A stretch of 9,393 nt of DNA. It comes from Sediminibacterium ginsengisoli. GTDB taxonomy: Bacteria > Bacteroidota > Bacteroidia > Chitinophagales > Chitinophagaceae. Shown here one piece after another: positions 1-7,101 of this stretch. How positions within the stretch are numbered: the stretch's first letter is position 1; each line of letters opens with the position of its first letter. The translations under genes were made by a program, and so were the position numbers. The notes under the pieces were generated by a model that saw only the letters and a program-made list of their open reading frames with translations, had not been told where the DNA came from and searched no databases. The stretch is from the NCBI GenBank assembly GCA_943326215.1, contig CALPSK010000018.1:1-9393 (forward strand), in the 5' to 3' direction.

Positions 1-1
1 A

Positions 2-469
2 TTTAGAGAAGTAGTAGTAAGGCCTTTTTCTAAATCGAATTTTATTTTTCTAGAATCTAATTCAATTGTTAAGTTTTTACCCAATCAAAATTATATCGAT
101 AATAAATTACTTGGCTATAATAATTTGCAAATGAATGGATTGGATTATTATGTCGTGGACGGAAATGCAGCAAGTATTTTTAAAGCTTCTATTCATCATG
201 CTTTAGGATCTTACACTATAAATAATAAATTCATCCCTAAACGATTACCCATTATTAAATATCAATTTTGGTTAAAGGCCTTTACGCAGCTTGGCTATGT
301 ATATAGTGAAAAACCAGTGAATGGCAATCGACTAAACAATACCCTGCTTCGAACAGCGGGGATAGGTATAGACATAGTGGGCATTTACGATTTTGTACTA
401 AAAATTGATTACAGCTTGAATCAGCTTGGGGACAAAGGGTTATATTTGCGTACAGGTTTTAATTTTTAA
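2..469 (+). CDS. C-terminal part of an outer-membrane beta-barrel protein, probably Omp85 (BamA/TamA-like) family
   Basis: The frame is open from the first complete codon to TAA at 467-469, giving about 155 residues; the N-terminus lies outside the window. Alternating hydrophobic/polar strands fill the fragment, and it ends in the aromatic signature RTGFNF, a terminal Phe typical of outer-membrane barrels. The segments GLDYYVVDG (about residues 46-54 of the fragment) and GIGIDIVGIYDFVLKIDYSLNQ (split here as GIGIDIVGIYD and FVLKIDYSLNQ) resemble the late barrel strands of Bacteroidota Omp85-family proteins (from memory of the family, not searched). Such proteins insert or translocate other proteins at the outer membrane. 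An internal TTG (125) or ATG (131) could look like a start, but the open upstream frame has the same barrel character, so this is a truncated gene. It ends 10 bases before the NAD kinase gene. The barrel call is firm; the Omp85 assignment is moderate, and other barrel families remain possible. Confidence 0.68.
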   Translation, partial: FREVVVRPFSKSNFIFLESNSIVKFLPNQNYIDNKLLGYNNLQMNGLDYYVVDGNAASIFKASIHHALGSYTINNKFIPKRLPIIKYQFWLKAFTQLGYVYSEKPVNGNRLNNTLLRTAGIGIDIVGIYDFVLKIDYSLNQLGDKGLYLRTGFNF

Positions 470-479
470 ACTTTTTTGG

Positions 480-1361
480 ATGAAAGTAGCTATTTATAGT
501 AGAGGGGTTGACATCGATCAGCAACAATCATTGCAAGCGTTACTTCTTGCCATAGATAAGCATGCTGTTACGATATATGTCTATGCCGAATTACTAGAAA
601 AATTTAATTTACAAGCAAGCGCTGGTAAAGAGCCACTCATTCCATTTAATTCTTTTTCAGCCTTACATGATAGTATCGATTGTTTAATAAGTTTAGGCGG
701 CGATGGTACCGTACTTGATGCAGTCACGATTGTGGGTAATAGTCAAATTCCTATTTTAGGCATTAATTATGGTAGACTTGGTTTTTTAGCGACCATTTCA
801 AAAGATGAATTGAGTATCATGGTAGAGGCTTTAGTGAACCGTACTTATGTGATTGAAAAAAGAACCTTACTACATTTAGACGCCGACCCTATTATTTTTG
901 GAACTGCCCCTTATGCCTTAAATGAATTTGCGATTCATAAAAGAGATACTTCTCCTATGATAAAAATTCATACCTATTTAAATGGCGAATTTTTAAATTC
1001 TTATTGGGCAGATGGATTAATTGTTTCTACACCTACGGGTTCTACTGGATATAATATGAGTTGCAATGGGCCTATTTTATTTCCCGACTCTGCAAGTTTT
1101 GTAATTACACCCGTGGCTCCACATAATTTAAATGTGCGCTCTATTATAGTGCCAGATAGTTCTGTGATTTCTTTTGAAATTGAAGGCAGAACCGAAGAAT
1201 TGATTTGCGCCTTAGATGCTAGAAAAGAAATTGTACCCAAGAATATTCAACTGGCTATCAAGAAAGAATCCTTCTGTGTTAATTTCATAAGACTCAATGA
1301 GAACAGCTATTTGACAACCTTACGAACAAAGCTCACTTGGGGCTTAGATAAAAGAAATTAA
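480..1361 (+). CDS. nadK: NAD kinase (ATP-NAD kinase)
   Basis: This cytosolic enzyme phosphorylates NAD to NADP using ATP or polyphosphate and so sets the NADPH supply. The product is 293 residues, a usual bacterial length. The hallmark GGDG motif is at residues 73-76 in the context SLGGDGTVLDA, with Asp75 as the expected catalytic residue. It is followed by GINYGRLGFLA (94-104), the NE motif in ALNEFAIHKRD, and the NAD-binding segment WADGLIVSTPTGSTGYN. I chose ATG 480 because MKVAIYS begins the first beta strand of the fold; the in-frame ATG at 426 would overlap the upstream gene by 44 bases and add 18 residues unlike the family. The gene sits 10 bases after the barrel gene and 3 bases before the DUF6089 gene, so it is probably co-transcribed with both. 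No Shine-Dalgarno sequence is visible. Confidence 0.96.
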   Translation: MKVAIYSRGVDIDQQQSLQALLLAIDKHAVTIYVYAELLEKFNLQASAGKEPLIPFNSFSALHDSIDCLISLGGDGTVLDAVTIVGNSQIPILGINYGRLGFLATISKDELSIMVEALVNRTYVIEKRTLLHLDADPIIFGTAPYALNEFAIHKRDTSPMIKIHTYLNGEFLNSYWADGLIVSTPTGSTGYNMSCNGPILFPDSASFVITPVAPHNLNVRSIIVPDSSVISFEIEGRTEELICALDARKEIVPKNIQLAIKKESFCVNFIRLNENSYLTTLRTKLTWGLDKRN

Positions 1362-1364
1362 CCC

Positions 1365-2180
1365 ATGCGTAAGCAATTTATTTTTTTATTTTTTCTTTTA
1401 TTTTTTGCCAATGCTTTGCGTGCGCAGTATTTACAATTAACAGAAAATAAAGGTGAGCTTGGTGTATTCGCTGGTCAAGCTTCTTATAAAGGTGACCTTG
1501 CACCTAACATACAATTTCTAAGTACAAATTTTGGTGTGTTTTATAAAAAACAATTAAATGATTATATAGGACTAAGATTGAATTATGAAATTGTTCCTTT
1601 AGGTGCTTTTGATTTATTAGTAGGTGATAGCTTGAATTCCCGTATGCGAGGAAGAAATTTATATTTTAAAACTACCTATCAAGATATTAGTTTGATGACA
1701 GAGTTCTATTTTTTAAAATTTATAAATGGCAATAAAAAATATCGTTTCAGTCCCTATCTAGGTTTTGGTATTGGTTATTTATCTCCACTAAAAGATACTA
1801 GTAATTATATAAACTTAGCAGGTGAGTTTACGCAAGCACCTAACATTATTACCATACCCTTAAATATTGGTTTCAAGTATAATGTAGTGGGTTCCTTTAA
1901 TTTATTTGGAGAATTTACTTATCGTTTTACCAATTCAGATGAAATGGATCATTTTGGAGATAAAGACAGTCATCTTAACGAAGGAGTCATTTACCAAGCA
2001 AGTACTTCTGGTAAGGATCAATTTTTTACTGCCAAACTGGGACTATCCTATAGTTTAATGAAAATATACGGTCCCGATCCAAAGCCTAAAGCGAAAAGAG
2101 ATAATCTATTTTCAAAACAGGGCCAATCAAGTAATAAAGGGTCTAAAAAGTCTTTATTTAGCTTCTTTAAACGCAAATAA
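1365..2180 (+). CDS. DUF6089 family outer-membrane beta-barrel protein
   Basis: The product is 271 residues. A signal peptide covers residues 1-20 (MRKQ, then a Phe/Leu-rich core, then ANALRA), with likely cleavage before Gln21. The mature part opens with ELGVFAGQASYKGDL and continues with short amphipathic strands, then KKYRFSPYLGFGIGYLSP (125-142). This matches my recollection of DUF6089, a small Bacteroidota-specific barrel family of unknown function, expected in the outer membrane. The last strand ends near LGLSYSLMKIYG (225-236). After it comes an unusual 35-residue basic, Ser/Lys-rich tail with two LFS motifs, ending FFKRK. The start lies only 3 bases after the NAD kinase stop, which implies one transcript and perhaps translational coupling. 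The family match was not searched, but the barrel and signal peptide are clear. Confidence 0.82.
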   Translation: MRKQFIFLFFLLFFANALRAQYLQLTENKGELGVFAGQASYKGDLAPNIQFLSTNFGVFYKKQLNDYIGLRLNYEIVPLGAFDLLVGDSLNSRMRGRNLYFKTTYQDISLMTEFYFLKFINGNKKYRFSPYLGFGIGYLSPLKDTSNYINLAGEFTQAPNIITIPLNIGFKYNVVGSFNLFGEFTYRFTNSDEMDHFGDKDSHLNEGVIYQASTSGKDQFFTAKLGLSYSLMKIYGPDPKPKAKRDNLFSKQGQSSNKGSKKSLFSFFKRK

Positions 2181-2191
2181 CCTAGTTATTT
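2175..2191. repeat. Perfect 7-bp inverted repeat over the DUF6089 stop codon
   Basis: AAATAAC (2175-2181) and GTTATTT (2185-2191) are exact reverse complements around a 3-base spacer, CTA. The left arm contains the TAA stop at 2178-2180, and the right arm ends just before the candidate uppS -7 element. It could be a weak hairpin or an operator. It is AT-rich and short, so chance is plausible. Confidence 0.35.
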
Positions 2192-2194
2192 TCA

Positions 2195-2202
2195 TAATTT
2201 TG
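2195..2202 (+). promoter_or_regulatory. Candidate Bacteroidota -7 promoter element for uppS
   Basis: TAATTTTG matches the Bacteroidota TAnnTTTG -7 consensus exactly. Only four bases (CAAC) separate it from ATG 2207, so transcription would start at or within a few bases of the start codon, giving a leaderless or nearly leaderless uppS mRNA. No good -33 TTG element is visible at the expected distance, so the promoter may be weak or auxiliary to read-through from upstream. Confidence 0.5.
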
Positions 2203-2206
2203 CAAC

Positions 2207-2947
2207 ATGGAAAACTTGGATCTTAGCAAACTGCCTAAACATATTGCCATTATTATGGATGGGAATGGCAGATGGGCGCAAGAACAAGGTCAGGACCGCT
2301 TATTTGGTCATTATCAAGGAGTTATAAGTGTTAGAAAAGTAGTAGAAGCAGCCACTGAAATAGGCATTCAATACCTTACCCTTTATGCATTTAGTACGGA
2401 GAACTGGGAAAGACCAGAGGAGGAAGTCACTGGCCTAATGACCTTATTTGTGGATACGATTGCCAAAGAAGTCCCCGATTTGCATAAAAATAATATCAAA
2501 CTTCGTTTTATTGGCAATTTAGGCTTGCTACCCCCACATGCAAGACAGGCCTTGGACAATGCCACTCATCAAACAGCTGAAAATACGGGCTTAACCCTCA
2601 TTGTAGCTTTAAGTTATAGTAGCAGGTGGGAGTTAGTGGAAGCAGCTAAAAATATCGCCACTCAAGTGAAAGAGGGTAGCCTTCCTATAGATAAAATTAC
2701 AGAGACGACTTTGTCTGAAGCCCTTACTACTAAAGAATTTCCTGATCCTGAATTAATGATACGTACCAGTGGTGAATTTCGTATCAGCAATTTTTTATTG
2801 TATCAATTGGCCTATGCAGAATTATACTTTACAGAGACCAGATGGCCCGATTTTAGAAAGGATGACCTGGTCAAAGCCATCCTAGATTTCCAATCCAGAG
2901 AACGCAGATTCGGTAAAACCAGCTTACAAGTCAGTTCAAATGATTAA
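2207..2947 (+). CDS. uppS: Isoprenyl transferase (undecaprenyl diphosphate synthase)
   Basis: This enzyme adds isopentenyl diphosphate units in cis to farnesyl diphosphate, making undecaprenyl diphosphate, the precursor of the lipid carrier for peptidoglycan and surface glycans. The product is 246 residues, normal for the family. The catalytic motif HIAIIMDGNGRWA is at residues 12-24, with Asp18 and Arg22. FSTENW (62-67), ALSYSSRWEL (134-143) and RTSGEFRISNFLLYQLAYAE (186-205) are the remaining conserved boxes, with the diphosphate-binding arginines Arg186 and Arg192. Many homologues carry Gln where this one has Phe191, and a Gly-rich ALNYGGR where it has ALSYSSR; both look like tolerated variation. 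The gap to the DUF6089 stop is 26 bases and contains a TAnnTTTG element. Followed by bamA, it joins lipid-carrier synthesis to envelope assembly. Confidence 0.97.
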   Translation: MENLDLSKLPKHIAIIMDGNGRWAQEQGQDRLFGHYQGVISVRKVVEAATEIGIQYLTLYAFSTENWERPEEEVTGLMTLFVDTIAKEVPDLHKNNIKLRFIGNLGLLPPHARQALDNATHQTAENTGLTLIVALSYSSRWELVEAAKNIATQVKEGSLPIDKITETTLSEALTTKEFPDPELMIRTSGEFRISNFLLYQLAYAELYFTETRWPDFRKDDLVKAILDFQSRERRFGKTSLQVSSND

Positions 2948-3046
2948 ATAAAATAATATGTTTATTTACACTTTTAACAAAGACTTTGAAATATTACGAG
3001 TAATTTGCGACACTTTTAAAATTATAAATGTTTAGTCCCTTAGCAG

Positions 3047-5785
3047 ATGCATAAATTTCTTCCCTTTTTAATAGGTTCACTATCAGTACTTTTTTTGAAT
3101 TCGACTTCTTTTGCTCAGGACACCCCTGTTAAAGATTCGGTGTCTCAGATTAATGTTAAGCTCCTCAATATTTTTAATCAAAAAACGATTACTAAGTATA
3201 AGATTCGTAATATAAAAGTGGTGGGTAATGAAAACTTTGATGAGAATTTATTGCTTTCACTTTCTACTTTAAATACGGGAGATGAAGTAGCTATTCCAGG
3301 CGGTGATAACTTTGCAAAGTCTATTCGCAAGTTGATGGATCAAAATTATTTTAGCGATGTAAGTATTTATTTAACAGACTTAGTAGGTAAAGAAATTGAT
3401 GTAGAAATTAATGTAACCGAAAGACCTCGTTTATCTAAGTTTAATTTTCTGGGGGTCAAAAAATCGGACATTGATGAATTGTCTGGTAAAACCGGTTTAA
3501 CACCTAATAGAGTGGTAACCGATAATATGAAAATTACGGCTGTTGAAGGCATCAAAAAATATTATGCTGAAAAAGGTTTCCAAGATGCTAAAGTTACTAT
3601 CAAAGAAAAAAAAGACGCCGCTAGAAAAAATAATTTATTATTAGATTTCGTCGTAGACAAAGGACCTAAAGTAAGAATTAACAATATTAATTTCGGAGGC
3701 AATTTAATTGAAGAAACGAAGCTTAAAAAAAGCTTGAAGGAAGTGCATGAAAAATCGAGACTTACTTTATTTCCCATTAACGACAGACCTGTCATTGTAA
3801 AAACAAGTCCTTATAATTTCGAACAGTATATGTCTGAAAAAGGCTTTTTAACTTTTACCAAGACAAGAAAAATATTAAATTCTTATGCAAGGTTCTCGCT
3901 TTCTTCTTCTAAGTTTAATATTAAAAAATATGAGGAAAGTAAAGATAATTTATTAGATTATTATAACTCATTAGGATTTAGAGATGCGGTGATTGAAAGA
4001 GATACAGTTTATCATAATGCAGGGGGTAATTTGAATATTGATTTACAGATGAAAGAAGGGCGTAAATATTATTTCGGTAATATTAATTGGAGAGGTAATA
4101 CTAAGTATACCGATTCTATTTTGTCTGTCATTTTAAATATTAAAAAAGGTGAAATTTATAATAGAGAAATCTTATTTAATAAATTGGGTAAAACACCTAC
4201 TGCTGAGGGAGGGGATGTAAGTGCCTTATACCAAGACGATGGTTATTTATTCTTTAGAGTTGATCCCATTGAAACAGCCGTATACAATGATACCATTGAT
4301 TTTGAAATTCGTGTTGTAGAAGGTCCTCAAGCGACGATCAAAACCATTCGTATTGCGGGAAATGAAAAAACAAAGGATTTTGTGATTCGTCGTGAGATAA
4401 GAACGCTACCGGGTGATAAGTTTAGCCGCTCTTTATTAATTCGTTCTCAACGTGAAATTGCACAGTTAAACTTTTTTGATCAAGAGAAAATAAAAATTGA
4501 TCCTATACCGAATCCTGAAGATGGTACGGTGGATATTAATTATGGTGTAGAAGAAAAATCGAGCGATCAATTAGAGTTAAGTGCTGGTTGGGGTGGTTTT
4601 ATTGGACTTACTGGAACCTTAGGAGTGACTTTCAATAACTTTAGTTCAAAGAACTTATTTAAAAAATCTGCTTGGGACCCACTTCCTATGGGCGATGGAC
4701 AAAAACTAAGCGTAAGGGTTCAAAGTAATGGTAAAGCGTTTAGGTCTACCAATTTTTCTTTCACAGAACCATGGTTTGGGGGCATCAAGCGTAATACTTT
4801 AACAGTAAGTGTATACAATACAAAATTCGGACAAACTTTTGATCAAATGACAGGCATGTTTGATCCCAATGCTGCAGATTCAAGGTATATTTCAACAACA
4901 GGTGGAACCGTTTCTTTTGGCCGTCAATTAGCATGGCCTGATGATTATTTTTCTTTGAATTTGGGATTAAACTATACTAGATATACTTTAAAAGATTATG
5001 CTATTGATCCTTTTAATCTTCCCAATTTTAATAATGGTATTGTAAACAATGTCAATTTAAGACTTGCTTTGCAAAGAACTTCAGTGGATCAACCTTTGTT
5101 TCCAAGAACGGGATCTACTTTTTTAATGAGTGCGCAATTAACACCTCCTTATTCTTTGTTCGATCCCAATTTTGCAAAAAAATCAAACCCTTATGAGTTA
5201 TTAGAATACCATAAATGGAGATTCAATGGTGAGTGGTATGTGCCACTAGGTAAGCCAAGGGGTGAAGACCGTAATAAACAGTTTGTTTTAAAATTTGCTG
5301 CTAAATATGGTTTCTTGGGCGCTTATAATAGCGACTTGCCTATTTCGCCATTCGAGCGTTTTCAAGTAGGAGATGCAGGATTAAGTAATCAATTTGCTTT
5401 ACTAGGATTTGATATCATTGCACAAAGAGGTTATCCAGTGTATGAGAGTTCTAATCCGAAAATAAATCCTGATCAACAATCTTCTAGACAAAAGTTTACC
5501 ATCTTTAATAAGTATGCGGTGGAAGTGCGTTATCCTTTAAGTTTAGCAGCTAGTAGTACTATTTATGCTTTAGGATTTTTTGAAGCAGCCAATGGTTGGT
5601 ATAGTATGAAAGAGTACAATCCATTTAATTTAAGACGTTCAGTAGGTGTTGGAATGCGCTTCTATTTACCTATGTTTGGTCTATTAGGTTTTGACTATGG
5701 TTTAGGGCTAGACAGATTGTCTGGAACGACTTCATTGAAAGATGCTGGAAGGTTTACCTTTATGCTGGGTATTGAACCTGAATAA
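3047..5785 (+). CDS. bamA: Outer-membrane protein assembly factor BamA
   Basis: BamA folds and inserts beta-barrel proteins into the outer membrane. The product is 912 residues, long compared with about 800 in Escherichia coli but usual for Bacteroidota. Residues 1-24 form a signal peptide ending TSFAQ. Five POTRA domains can be traced: about 51-125 (YKIRNIKVVGNENF), 128-206, 207-338, 340-425 (YYFGNINWRGNTKYT) and 428-504 (ATIKTIRIAGNEKTKDFVIR). POTRA3 is enlarged by a Lys-rich insertion around 231-290. The barrel spans about 507-912, and the loop-6 motif appears as IAQRGYP with RGY at 794-796. The C-terminus is RFTFMLGIEPE rather than a terminal aromatic. ATG 3047 is chosen because it starts the signal peptide; an 8-codon ORF at 3028-3054 overlaps it in another frame. 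Two chaperone genes follow closely, as expected for one functional unit. Confidence 0.95.
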   Translation: MHKFLPFLIGSLSVLFLNSTSFAQDTPVKDSVSQINVKLLNIFNQKTITKYKIRNIKVVGNENFDENLLLSLSTLNTGDEVAIPGGDNFAKSIRKLMDQNYFSDVSIYLTDLVGKEIDVEINVTERPRLSKFNFLGVKKSDIDELSGKTGLTPNRVVTDNMKITAVEGIKKYYAEKGFQDAKVTIKEKKDAARKNNLLLDFVVDKGPKVRINNINFGGNLIEETKLKKSLKEVHEKSRLTLFPINDRPVIVKTSPYNFEQYMSEKGFLTFTKTRKILNSYARFSLSSSKFNIKKYEESKDNLLDYYNSLGFRDAVIERDTVYHNAGGNLNIDLQMKEGRKYYFGNINWRGNTKYTDSILSVILNIKKGEIYNREILFNKLGKTPTAEGGDVSALYQDDGYLFFRVDPIETAVYNDTIDFEIRVVEGPQATIKTIRIAGNEKTKDFVIRREIRTLPGDKFSRSLLIRSQREIAQLNFFDQEKIKIDPIPNPEDGTVDINYGVEEKSSDQLELSAGWGGFIGLTGTLGVTFNNFSSKNLFKKSAWDPLPMGDGQKLSVRVQSNGKAFRSTNFSFTEPWFGGIKRNTLTVSVYNTKFGQTFDQMTGMFDPNAADSRYISTTGGTVSFGRQLAWPDDYFSLNLGLNYTRYTLKDYAIDPFNLPNFNNGIVNNVNLRLALQRTSVDQPLFPRTGSTFLMSAQLTPPYSLFDPNFAKKSNPYELLEYHKWRFNGEWYVPLGKPRGEDRNKQFVLKFAAKYGFLGAYNSDLPISPFERFQVGDAGLSNQFALLGFDIIAQRGYPVYESSNPKINPDQQSSRQKFTIFNKYAVEVRYPLSLAASSTIYALGFFEAANGWYSMKEYNPFNLRRSVGVGMRFYLPMFGLLGFDYGLGLDRLSGTTSLKDAGRFTFMLGIEPE

Positions 5786-5821
5786 TATTAATTGTAATTT
5801 TCATTTCAAAAATAATTGAAC

Positions 5822-6346
5822 ATGCAACTTAAAAAACAGATTTTGGTCCTTTTTATTGGGCTAGCCACTTTTTTTACAAGTCAGGCACAAACAAAATATG
5901 CGGTTATTAATACCAAGTATATTTTAGATAAGATTCCTGAATATAAGGAGGCGGATAAAAAATTAAAAGTATTAGGAGATGGTTGGCAGCAAGAAATTGA
6001 TGCCAAACAAATGGTCTTGGATAAAATGTACAAAAACTATGAGGCTGAGCAATTTATGCTGTCTGAAGACCTAAGAAAAAAGAGAGAAGATGAGCTTTTT
6101 ATAAAAGAAAAGGAATTGAGAGATTTGCAAAAAAAGCGTTTTGGCTACGAGGGCGACTTGTTTAAAGAAAGGCAAAAACTGGTTAAACCCATTCAAGATA
6201 AGGTATATAATGCGGTCCAAAAATTGGCTGCAGCTAGGGCTTATGACTTCATTTTAGATAAAAGTGAAGGAATTACCATTATATTTGCAGACCCAAAACT
6301 GGATAAAAGCGACGACGTTTTAAAGGAATTGGGTATCAATAACTAG
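5822..6346 (+). CDS. Skp/OmpH family periplasmic chaperone (first copy)
   Basis: Skp-like chaperones hold unfolded outer-membrane proteins in the periplasm before delivery to BamA. The product is 174 residues. Residues 1-22 form a signal peptide (MQLKKQILVL ... FTSQA, cleaved before QTKYAV). The mature protein starts with a short strand, KYAVINTKYILDKIPEY (25-41), typical of OmpH. Long charged helices rich in Lys, Glu and Arg at about 42-135 should form the coiled-coil tentacles. The C-terminal strand AYDFILDKSEGITIIFADP (140-158) closes the body domain, a characteristic OmpH ending. I chose ATG 5822; a TTG two codons upstream (5816) is possible but less likely. The start is 36 bases after bamA and the end is 43 bases before a second paralogue, so the three genes are very likely co-transcribed. 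Confidence 0.92.
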   Translation: MQLKKQILVLFIGLATFFTSQAQTKYAVINTKYILDKIPEYKEADKKLKVLGDGWQQEIDAKQMVLDKMYKNYEAEQFMLSEDLRKKREDELFIKEKELRDLQKKRFGYEGDLFKERQKLVKPIQDKVYNAVQKLAAARAYDFILDKSEGITIIFADPKLDKSDDVLKELGINN

Positions 6347-6389
6347 ATATAAATAGTAAAAAAAAGATCAAAAAATAAAACAACATCTT

Positions 6390-6998
6390 ATGAAAAAAGG
6401 TTTCTTAGTAGCTGTCATCTTATTTATCGCAGCTTCATTTACAACAAGTGCAACTGCACAAACAAAGATTGGTTACTTTGATGACCAAAGCGTAATTGCT
6501 TTATTCCCAGGTATCCAAGAAAAATTAGATACGGTGCTTAGATCGTACGCACAAGATACTTTACAAGAAGAGTATAACTACACTTTAAAAGATTATCAAA
6601 TTAAGGATAGCATCTTTAGAAGAGACTCAGCTGAGTTATCTAAAAAAGCGAAAGCGTATGAAATGGCTACAACCGATTTAAATAAATTAAAGTATAAGTT
6701 AATCAACTGGCAACAATACCAACAAGGTATGATGCAACAAAAAGAGGAAGGACTTTTATTGCCTTACAGACAAAAAGTAGCGGCTGCATTAAGTGAAGTA
6801 GTTGCAGAAAATAAATATACTTTGGTATTAAAGGCAGATGCTTTATCTCCTTATGCACAACCTTCTATTGCAGACAACTTAACCATTCGTGTTGCGATGA
6901 AGTTAAAGTTGGCTTTACCTAAGGATGTTGAAGATGCCTTCAAAGCGGCTACAGGCGGTAATGCTACCAAAGCAGCTGCACCAGCTAAAAAAGGATAA
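6390..6998 (+). CDS. Skp/OmpH family periplasmic chaperone (second copy)
   Basis: This is a tandem paralogue of the gene before it, 202 residues long. Residues 1-23 are a signal peptide (MKKGFLVAVILFIAA ... TSATA, cleaved before QTKIGYF). TKIGYFDDQSVIALFPGI (25-42) is the family's opening strand and helix. Charged helices at about 43-135 form the predicted arms and include a Gln-rich stretch, NWQQYQQGMMQQKEE. The closing segment NKYTLVLKADALSPYAQPSI (141-160) corresponds to the C-terminal strands. The end extends beyond the first copy with an Ala/Lys tail, KAAAPAKKG. Sequence similarity to the first copy is low by eye, so the duplication looks old. The leader is a run of A-rich DNA without a Shine-Dalgarno sequence, typical of strongly translated Bacteroidota genes. 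It is the last gene before a strong terminator. Confidence 0.88.
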   Translation: MKKGFLVAVILFIAASFTTSATAQTKIGYFDDQSVIALFPGIQEKLDTVLRSYAQDTLQEEYNYTLKDYQIKDSIFRRDSAELSKKAKAYEMATTDLNKLKYKLINWQQYQQGMMQQKEEGLLLPYRQKVAAALSEVVAENKYTLVLKADALSPYAQPSIADNLTIRVAMKLKLALPKDVEDAFKAATGGNATKAAAPAKKG

Positions 6999-7022
6999 TT
7001 CTTTTTTAAAATATTTTTGAAT

Positions 7023-7058
7023 AGAACCTCGTTGTTATGCAACGAGGTTCTTAGTTTT
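7023..7058 (+). terminator. Intrinsic terminator after the envelope gene block
   Basis: AGAACCTCGTTG (7023-7034) pairs perfectly with CAACGAGGTTCT (7040-7051), a 12-bp stem around the 5-base loop TTATG, followed by a T-rich stretch (TAGTTTT). It lies 24 bases after the second Skp gene and should end the nadK-bamA-skp transcript before murI. Confidence 0.88.
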
Positions 7059-7101
7059 ACAGAACAAAGTTTTTAATAGCGTATTCAATTAAATAAATTT
7101 T

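Noticed and set aside
426..479. N-terminal extension of NAD kinase from ATG 426
   Set aside because: It overlaps the preceding gene by 44 bases and encodes residues unlike the family; MKVAIYS at 480 is the natural start.
2945..2968. 8-bp inverted repeat TAAATAAA/TTTATTTA over the uppS stop codon
   Set aside because: The stem is purely A-T with an 8-base loop and no T-tract that fits a terminator; likely chance in AT-rich DNA.
2985..3008. TTTG followed by TAATTTGC upstream of bamA, resembling a promoter
   Set aside because: The -7-like sequence is one base short of TAnnTTTG and the spacing to TTTG is only about 12 bases instead of about 19, so it is not reported as a promoter.
5772..5802. 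TTG and TAATTTTC about 20 bases apart before the first Skp gene
   Set aside because: The -7 match lacks the final G and part of the motif lies in the bamA end; the close gene spacing already explains expression by read-through.
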